Source: DATGKR01 sp035294565
GTDB lineage: Bacteria > Actinomycetota > Acidimicrobiia > Acidimicrobiales > Palsa-688
DNA: 16,916 nucleotides
Assembly: GCA_035294565.1 (NCBI GenBank)
Contig: DATGKR010000064.1
Span: 1-16,916, forward strand
Direction: 5' to 3'
Part shown: in pieces, positions 11,412 through 16,916 of the stretch
How the letters are laid out: every line of letters begins with the position of its first letter
Numbering within the stretch: position 1 is the stretch's first letter
Position numbers and translations under genes: made by a program
Notes under the pieces: model-generated
What the model was told of the DNA's origin: nothing
The model's input: only the letters and a program-made list of their open reading frames with translations
Database searches by the model: none

Positions 11412-14400
11412 ATCGGCACCCCGTCGAGGTACTCGACCCGGTTGGCGGCCACCGCCGCGACCGGGTCGCCGGGAACGACGAGGCCGACCAGGTTGAGCGG
11501 GTCGGTGGCGTTGACCGCGACCCGCTCGCCCTGCGGGACCCGCCGGCGCGCCCGGGCCAGCCCGTCGGCGGCTTCGGGCAGGGCGTACTGCTCGCCGGCG
11601 AAGCCGGCCACGAAGCGTCCGCCGAGCACCAGGCCGCGGTCCTCCAGCCTCCGCAGCGCCCACTGGACCTCCCTCCACGGCAGGCGGAACCCCTCGCGGC
11701 CGGCCAGCTCTCGAAAGACCACCCCCCAGCGGCGCAACATCTGCCCGGCGACCGTCTCGGCCAGGTCGTGGCGGTCCCCCGCCCCGCCGCCCGCCGGGGG
11801 CACCAGCGTCCAGCGCCCCGCCGACGACGGCGGCAGCGCCCCCGCCCGTGCCCCGTAGCCGAATCGGCGGGCCGGTCGGCGGGAGCGCTCCAGGCGCGAC
11901 CTGATCGCCTCGAAGCCGTCGCACATCACCAGCCCGGCTGCCACTCCGTCCCAAAGGGCGCGCGACACCTCCTCTGGCCGCAGTCGCGTGGCGGCGACGA
12001 GGTCGGCGGCGAAGCAGGCGCCGCGCTCGGCGAGGACGGCGAGCACGCCATCAACCCCGCGACGGTCGCCGCCTACTTCCAGGCGGTCGACGCGCGAAGA
12101 AGCGGGGCGCTCGCCGGTCGGCCGGGCCGCCTCCAGCAGCCAGGGCAGGTCGGCGCGGAACACGACGGTGATGGGGGTGGCGCGCGAAGGCCCGGCCGTC
12201 CCGACCGGCCGGGGGGAGAGGCGCAGCCAGGCGGCCTCCCCGGCGTGGCACAGCCGGTCCAGCCAGTCGGGCCGGTAGGAGCTCATCCTGCGGGCGATCA
12301 GCTCCCTCTCCCAGACCCCCGCCGCCGCCTCCCAACCCTGCAGCTGGTCGATCGCCTCCGCCAGGCCGGCGGGGCCCGAGAGCTGGGTGCCAGGAGCGAC
12401 GTGCTGCCAGCCGAGCAGGAAACGCATGAAGTCCTGGGCGCTCGCCGGGTCGACCGAGGACCGCCGGGACCGCCTGGAGTAGGCGTGCATCCGGGCGAGC
12501 AGCCGGCGCGCGACCCACTCGGGACCGGCGGCACCAGGCCGGTAGCGCCCCTCGAAGGCGAAGCCCTCGTGGCGCAGGGAGGCCAGCCCCGCTTCCACCA
12601 GGGGCGGCGGCAGGCCGGACGCCTCGGCGAGAGCGTCGAGGGTGGTCACCCCGGCCATCTCGAGGTGGCCCCTGACCGAGCGCAGCACGGCGTCGGGCTC
12701 GCCGCGCCCGGCGGCCGCGGCGGTGGCCTCGCATTCCGCCGCCACCCACATCCCCCTCGCAGCTCGCGCACGCCCGGCGGCTATGAGCTCGGCGAAGAGC
12801 GGCTCCCACGCCGGTCGTGGGCGCAGGGCGACCGTCGAGAGGAGCAGGTCGTGCAGCTCGTCGGCGCAGGTCGGGGTCGGTTCGATCTCGGCGTGGACGG
12901 CCTCGATCGCCTCGGGCCGCAGCCCGGCGATCCCGTCGAGGTCGGTGGAAAGGCCCCGCCGGAGCTGCACGGCGTTGGTCCGCCGGTTCTGGAACTCCTC
13001 GTCGTCGAGGAAGGCGTAAGGCCGGGCGGTGACGATCTCGTGGGCGAGCACCGACGCCTCTGTGGTCTCGACGCTGTGCACCGCCAGGCGTCCCGTCTCG
13101 ATCCGCCGCACCACCTCGACGGCGGCGTCGAGGTCCATCGCCTCGTGCAGGGTGTCGTCGAGCGTCTGGCGGACGAGGAGATGGTCGGGGATCTCGCGCG
13201 GGCCGGTCAGGTTGTCCTGGCAGGCGGCCGCCTGGGGGAACACCGCCGCGAGCAGGTCGTCGGCCTCCATCCGCTGTATGGCCGGCGGGTTTCGCCGGCC
13301 TCCCCGCCAGCGGAGCACCAGCAGGGAGCGGTTCAGGTTCCAGCGCCAGCGGGACTGGAACATCGGCGAGTCGAGCACGGCCTGGCGCAGCGTTTCGGGG
13401 AGGCTCCGGCTGGACAGGTAGGCGGGCACCTCCTCGAGGGGGAAGCTGTGGTGCGGGCCGAGGGACAACACGAGGGCGTCGTCGGTGGCGGCGGCCTGCA
13501 GCTCGAAGTCGAAGCGCCGGCAGAACTTCTTGCGCAGCGCCAGGCCGAGCGCCCGGTTGACCCTGGCGCCGAATGGCGAATGGAGCACCAGCTGCATGCC
13601 GCCGGTGTCGTCGAAAAAGCGCTCGAGCACCAGGCGGTCCTGGGTGGGGATGGCACCGAGGGCGGCCCGCCCGGCGGCCAGGTAGGAGACGACCATTTCG
13701 GCCGCGTCGGCGCCAGCCAACCCGGCCAGCCACCGGCGGGCCCCGGCGGCATCCCCCGCGGCGAGGTGCCCGTCCACCGCCGCTCGAAGTTCGGAAACTG
13801 CAGATGACAGTTCATCTGTGCGGGCGGGGGCCTCGCCGAGCCAGAACGGGACGGTCGGCGGCTTGTCGCCGGCGTCGCGCACCCGCACGACGCCCTGCTC
13901 GACGCGGCGGATCTGCCAGGAGTGGCTTCCGAGGAGGAAGATGTCGCCGGGCATCGACTCGACCGCCCAGTCCTCGTTGACCGTCCCGACCAACGCGTCG
14001 TCGGGCTCGGCGAGCACGCGGTAGTCGCCGGTCTCGGGTATGGCCCCCCCGGAGGTGACGGCGGCGAGGCGGGCTCCCTTGCGGGCGCGGAGCACCCCGT
14101 TGACGGCGTCGTGGTGCAGGTAGGCCCCCCGTCTGCCGCGCCCGGTCTGCACCCCTGCGGAGACGAGCGCGGTCACTTCGTCGAAGCGCTCGTCGGTCAG
14201 CCCTATGTAGGGGGCTGCCCGGCGGAGCAGGCCCCGCAGGCCTTCGGTCGTCCATTCCCTCGCCGACACCTCGGCCACCACCTGCTGGGCGGCGATGTCG
14301 AGCGGCAGGCACGGGGGGACGACGCTGTCGAGCCGTCCCTCGCCGAGAGCCCACAGCAGGGCGGTGCACTCGACCAGCTCGTCCCTGGTGAGCGGGAACA

Positions 14401-15568
14401 GCCGTCCTTTCGGAGTCCCCGAGCGGCTGTGGTTGGAGCGGCCGACCCGCTGAAGGAAGGTGGCGATGCTGCGCGGGGAGCCGAGCTGGCAGACCAGGTC
14501 GACCGGCCCGACGTCGATGCCCAGCTCGAGCGAGGCCGTCGCGACCAGCGCCCTGAGCTCGCCGGCGCGCAGCCGGCTCTCCACCCGGAGACGGCGCTCT
14601 TTGGAGAGGCTGCCGTGGTGGGCGGCGACGGCATGGTCGAACGGGCCGTCGGGGTCGACCCTCTCGGCCAGCTGGTGGGCGACCCGCTCGGCCATGCGCC
14701 GGGTGTTGACGAACACCAGCGTGGTGCGGTGCTCGCCGACCAGCTCGGCGATCCGGTCGAGGACCCCGGCCATCTGCCCCGCCGAGGTGACCGCCTCCAT
14801 CTCGCCGGGGGGCAGCTCGAGGGCCACGTCCATGTGGCGCCGGTGGCCGACGTCGACGATGGCCGGCAGGGGGCGGTCTCCGACCAGGAGACGGCCGACC
14901 ACCTCAACGGGCCGCTGGGTGGCGGACAGGCCAACGCGCACCGGGCGGCGCTCGCAGAGCTCTTCCAGGCGCTCGAGGCTGACGGCTAGGTGGGCGCCGC
15001 GCTTGTCGCGGGCCAGCGCGTGGATCTCGTCGACGATCACCGTCTCCACCGTCCGCAGCGCCTGCCTGCCGGGACCGCTGGTGAGAAGCAGGTACAGGGA
15101 CTCGGGGGTGGTGACGACCAGCTGGGGGGGGCGGCGCAGCATCGCCGAACGCTCGGAGGCGGTGGTGTCTCCGGTGCGCACCGCGACCCGGATCTGGGGG
15201 GCGGCGAGGCCGATCTCGGCGGCGGCCGCGGCAATGCCCGCCAGGGGCTTGTCGAGGTTCTCGGCGACGTCGACGGCCAGCGCCTTGAGCGGCGAAACGT
15301 ACACGACCCGCACCCCCGCCGGCCGGGCGCCGCCCCCCTGGTGGTCCAAGTAGAGGGAGTTGATCGCCATGAGGAACCCGGCCAATGTCTTGCCGGAGCC
15401 GGTCGGCGCGGCGATCAGCGTGTCCCGGCCGGAGGCGATCAAAGGCCAGCCCAGCGACTGCGACTCGGTTGGCCCGTCGGGGAACCTCCGGCGAAACCAG
15501 GCGCAGACCGCCGGGTGCAGCCACGCCTCCCAGGACGAGGTCGGGCGGGCGGCTAGCAGGTCGGCCAC
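11408..15568 (-). CDS. lhr: Lhr-family superfamily 2 DEXH helicase
   Basis: A 1386-residue 3'-5' helicase of the Lhr (large helicase-related) type. Helicase motifs are Walker A APTGSGKT (54-61), TTPESLY (153-159), motif II DEIH (180-183), motif III SAT (215-217), motif V TASLELGIDVG near 344-354 and motif VI QRVGRSNHS (373-381). Then come the Lhr-specific winged-helix/beta-barrel core to about residue 850 and a long C-terminal domain. It is somewhat shorter than mycobacterial Lhr (about 1500). M. smegmatis Lhr is reported to be induced by mitomycin C and to unwind DNA and RNA:DNA hybrids. GTG 15568 is leaderless behind TAGGAT, with a LexA-like box just upstream. The stop overlaps the PHP gene start by four bases, making lhr the head of a three-gene unit. 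Confidence 0.95.
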   Translation of the reverse strand: MADLLAARPTSSWEAWLHPAVCAWFRRRFPDGPTESQSLGWPLIASGRDTLIAAPTGSGKTLAGFLMAINSLYLDHQGGGARPAGVRVVYVSPLKALAVDVAENLDKPLAGIAAAAAEIGLAAPQIRVAVRTGDTTASERSAMLRRPPQLVVTTPESLYLLLTSGPGRQALRTVETVIVDEIHALARDKRGAHLAVSLERLEELCERRPVRVGLSATQRPVEVVGRLLVGDRPLPAIVDVGHRRHMDVALELPPGEMEAVTSAGQMAGVLDRIAELVGEHRTTLVFVNTRRMAERVAHQLAERVDPDGPFDHAVAAHHGSLSKERRLRVESRLRAGELRALVATASLELGIDVGPVDLVCQLGSPRSIATFLQRVGRSNHSRSGTPKGRLFPLTRDELVECTALLWALGEGRLDSVVPPCLPLDIAAQQVVAEVSAREWTTEGLRGLLRRAAPYIGLTDERFDEVTALVSAGVQTGRGRRGAYLHHDAVNGVLRARKGARLAAVTSGGAIPETGDYRVLAEPDDALVGTVNEDWAVESMPGDIFLLGSHSWQIRRVEQGVVRVRDAGDKPPTVPFWLGEAPARTDELSSAVSELRAAVDGHLAAGDAAGARRWLAGLAGADAAEMVVSYLAAGRAALGAIPTQDRLVLERFFDDTGGMQLVLHSPFGARVNRALGLALRKKFCRRFDFELQAAATDDALVLSLGPHHSFPLEEVPAYLSSRSLPETLRQAVLDSPMFQSRWRWNLNRSLLVLRWRGGRRNPPAIQRMEADDLLAAVFPQAAACQDNLTGPREIPDHLLVRQTLDDTLHEAMDLDAAVEVVRRIETGRLAVHSVETTEASVLAHEIVTARPYAFLDDEEFQNRRTNAVQLRRGLSTDLDGIAGLRPEAIEAVHAEIEPTPTCADELHDLLLSTVALRPRPAWEPLFAELIAAGRARAARGMWVAAECEATAAAAGRGEPDAVLRSVRGHLEMAGVTTLDALAEASGLPPPLVEAGLASLRHEGFAFEGRYRPGAAGPEWVARRLLARMHAYSRRSRRSSVDPASAQDFMRFLLGWQHVAPGTQLSGPAGLAEAIDQLQGWEAAAGVWERELIARRMSSYRPDWLDRLCHAGEAAWLRLSPRPVGTAGPSRATPITVVFRADLPWLLEAARPTGERPASSRVDRLEVGGDRRGVDGVLAVLAERGACFAADLVAATRLRPEEVSRALWDGVAAGLVMCDGFEAIRSRLERSRRPARRFGYGARAGALPPSSAGRWTLVPPAGGGAGDRHDLAETVAGQMLRRWGVVFRELAGREGFRLPWREVQWALRRLEDRGLVLGGRFVAGFAGEQYALPEAADGLARARRRVPQGERVAVNATDPLNLVGLVVPGDPVAAVAANRVEYLDGVPI

Positions 15569-15574
15569 CCGGCG

Positions 15575-15580
15575 ATCCTA
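15575..15580 (-). promoter_or_regulatory. -10 element of the leaderless lhr promoter
   Basis: TAGGAT on the minus strand (15580-15575) places +1 at 15568, exactly the first base of the lhr GTG. This supports that start over later GTG codons. Confidence 0.55.
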
Positions 15581-15585
15581 GCGGA

Positions 15586-15601
15586 TCGAACGTATGTTCA
15601 G
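15586..15601. promoter_or_regulatory. LexA/SOS-box-like site upstream of lhr
   Basis: TCGAACGTATGTTCAG matches the actinobacterial SOS box TCGAAC-N4-GTTCGA at 10 of 12 defined positions, with an intact CGAAC-N4-GTTC core. It sits five bases upstream of the -10, over the spacer and -35 region, where LexA would block RNA polymerase. It would control lhr, the PHP gene and probably the P450. Confidence 0.7.
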
Positions 15602-15619
15602 ACGGGTGGACGCGAGCGG

Positions 15620-16916
15620 TCAGGAGGCGAGGACGACTTCCACCCGGTCGGGCAGGAGGGCCAGGCTGTCGGCCTTGTCGATGAACGCCACCGCTCCCTC
15701 CTTGGCGGCCGCGGCGACCATCTCCTTGTCGTCGGAGGCGGAGAGGATGACGATCCGGGCGTTGGGGGCGACGGCGCGGATGTTCGGCAGGGCGTCCGCC
15801 CCGCTCATGCGGGGCATGACCAGGTCGAGGAGGATCAGGTCGGGCTGGTGGCGGCGCGCCTGGACGATCGCCTCCCACCCGTCGGCCGCCTCGTGGACCG
15901 TGTAGCTGTGGGCATCGTCGAGCAGGTGGCAGATCAGCTTGCGCAGCCCCCGGTCGTCGTCGACGACCAGCACCGAGCGTACTCCCCCGCCGGCTGGCAG
16001 CTCGCCGGTCACCTCGGGACGGAACACGCCGAGCCACTCGGTCAGGTCCGCTCCTGGCACCGGACGGCTCAGGTAGAAGCCCTGCGCCTCGTCGCAGCGC
16101 ATCTTGCGCAGGGTGTCCCACGACAGCTGGTCCTCGACGCCTTCGGCGACTATCCGCAGGCCAAGGCTGTGGCCGAGCTCGATGATCGACTTGACGATGG
16201 CCGCGTCGTGGGGGTCGGAGGCGACGCGGAACACGAAGGACTGGTCGATCTTCACCTCGTGCACGGGGAGCCTGCGCAGGTACGACAGGGACGAGTAGCC
16301 GGTGCCGAAGTCGTCCACCGACAGCTTCACGCCGATCGCCGCCAGGCGTTCGAGCACGGCGATGGTCCGCGGCGGGTCGGCCATGACGCTCGACTCGGTG
16401 ATCTCGAGGGTGAGCCGCTGGGCGGCGACGCCCGACGAGCCGAGCAGCGTCTTGACCAGGCGGGGAAGGTCGGTGTCGAGCAGGCTCCTGAGCGACAGGT
16501 TCACCGAGACCCCCAACTCGTAGCCGGCTTCGCTCCACCTCCGGCACTGCTCGAGGGACTCTTGGAGGATGTAAAGGGTGAGCGGGGTGATGTAGCCGGT
16601 CTGCTCCGCCATGGGCACGAACTGGTCCGGACCGATGAGCCCGCGTTCGGGGTGCCGCCAGCGGACGAGGGCCTCGGCGCCCACCACCAGACCGTCGGAG
16701 AGGCGCAACTTGGGCTGGTAGTGGACGCCTATCTGGTTGTTGGCGAGAGCGCTGCGCAGCTCGGCGGCCAGCGCCAGACGAGCCGGGCTGTTGTGGTCCC
16801 GCTCGGGGGAGTAAAGGGCTACGTCGCGGTCGCCCCCCTTGGCCTCGTACATCGCCACGTCCGCTCGCCGCAAGAGGGTCGCCGCGTCGTCGCCGTGGTC
16901 GGGGTACATGGCGACG
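15620..16916 (-). CDS. GGDEF(partial)-EAL-REC c-di-GMP phosphodiesterase, N-terminus cut by window edge
   Basis: The frame enters from beyond the right edge; 431 residues are visible. Numbering here is from the Met at 16909. Residues 1-33 (LLRRADVAMYEAKGGDRDVALY) are the tail of a GGDEF domain whose catalytic part is outside. The EAL domain (about 45-295) keeps all metal and catalytic residues: E79 (EALVRW), N137 (VNLS), E169 and E172 (LEITES), D199 and D200 (DDFGTGYSS), K220 (KIDQSF), E256 (AEGVE) and Q276 (QGFYLSRP). It should therefore hydrolyse c-di-GMP. A receiver domain (310-428) follows, with acidic residues D317-D319, phospho-acceptor D362 (LLDLVMPRMSG), S390 and K412. A C-terminal receiver is the less common order. 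The gene ends 51 bases upstream of the lhr start, and no terminator is seen in that spacer. Confidence 0.92.
   Translation of the reverse strand, partial: VAMYPDHGDDAATLLRRADVAMYEAKGGDRDVALYSPERDHNSPARLALAAELRSALANNQIGVHYQPKLRLSDGLVVGAEALVRWRHPERGLIGPDQFVPMAEQTGYITPLTLYILQESLEQCRRWSEAGYELGVSVNLSLRSLLDTDLPRLVKTLLGSSGVAAQRLTLEITESSVMADPPRTIAVLERLAAIGVKLSVDDFGTGYSSLSYLRRLPVHEVKIDQSFVFRVASDPHDAAIVKSIIELGHSLGLRIVAEGVEDQLSWDTLRKMRCDEAQGFYLSRPVPGADLTEWLGVFRPEVTGELPAGGGVRSVLVVDDDRGLRKLICHLLDDAHSYTVHEAADGWEAIVQARRHQPDLILLDLVMPRMSGADALPNIRAVAPNARIVILSASDDKEMVAAAAKEGAVAFIDKADSLALLPDRVEVVLAS

Noticed and set aside
11183..13807. A plus-strand open frame of 874 codons
   Set aside because: It lies antisense to lhr and the PHP gene, whose helicase and PHP motifs are unmistakable. 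Its composition is low-complexity Arg/Gly/Ala.
14904..16547. A minus-strand frame of 547 codons spanning the lhr and c-di-GMP gene boundary
   Set aside because: It runs through both genes out of phase, with Arg/Pro/Gly-rich sequence and no motif.
1..16916. tRNA, rRNA, IS elements, phage attachment sites, riboswitch
   Set aside because: I found no transposase, integrase, terminal inverted repeat, or structured RNA signature. Non-coding space is too small for most of these.

Overview
This is about 17 kb of very GC-rich DNA from an actinobacterium, most likely an uncultured Acidimicrobiia-like lineage. The grounds are heavy use of GTG starts, start codons sitting directly behind TANNNT -10 elements (leaderless genes), an actinobacterial-type LexA box, and a small BsaP-like gene after bioB. 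The class-level placement is inference; the phylum is better supported. Coding density is near total. The only spacers are 1018-1160, 3535-3562, 7891-7911 and 15569-15619.

Layout. (1) 1-1017 (-): a lipoprotein with Asp-box (BNR/sialidase-like) repeats, cut by the left edge. (2) 1161-3534 (-): an Fe/2-oxoglutarate aspartyl/asparaginyl beta-hydroxylase-family gene followed by an alpha-oxoamine synthase that resembles serine palmitoyltransferase-type enzymes more than BioF. Divergent from them at 3563 (+) is an acyl-CoA dehydrogenase whose catalytic Glu is placed as in isovaleryl/long-chain CoA dehydrogenases. These three may form a small lipid-modification module. (3) 4818-7890 (-): bioA-bioF-bioD, an overlapping biotin operon. 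(4) 7912-9095 (+): bioB followed by a 63-residue BsaP-like biotin synthase auxiliary protein that overlaps it by 4 nt and starts at TTG. (5) 9071-15568 (-): a probable three-gene unit of an Lhr-type SF2 helicase, an HhH-PHP phosphoesterase and a cytochrome P450, behind a LexA/SOS-box-like site. (6) 15620-16916 (-): a GGDEF-EAL-REC c-di-GMP protein, cut by the right edge.

How they fit. BioF, BioA, BioD and BioB give the four late steps from pimeloyl thioester to biotin, and BsaP probably supports BioB. No gene for making the pimeloyl chain is present. bioA and bioB are transcribed apart from one shared palindrome of 27 bp that runs from GTG to GTG, with two overlapping -10 elements.

The most unusual points are: the palindromic bidirectional leaderless promoter; a BioB lacking the usual second auxiliary-cluster cysteine while carrying BsaP next door; in-frame tandem-repeat insertions in four genes within 4 kb, two of which share a short G-rich core; and a SOS-box-controlled helicase coupled to a PHP nuclease-like gene.
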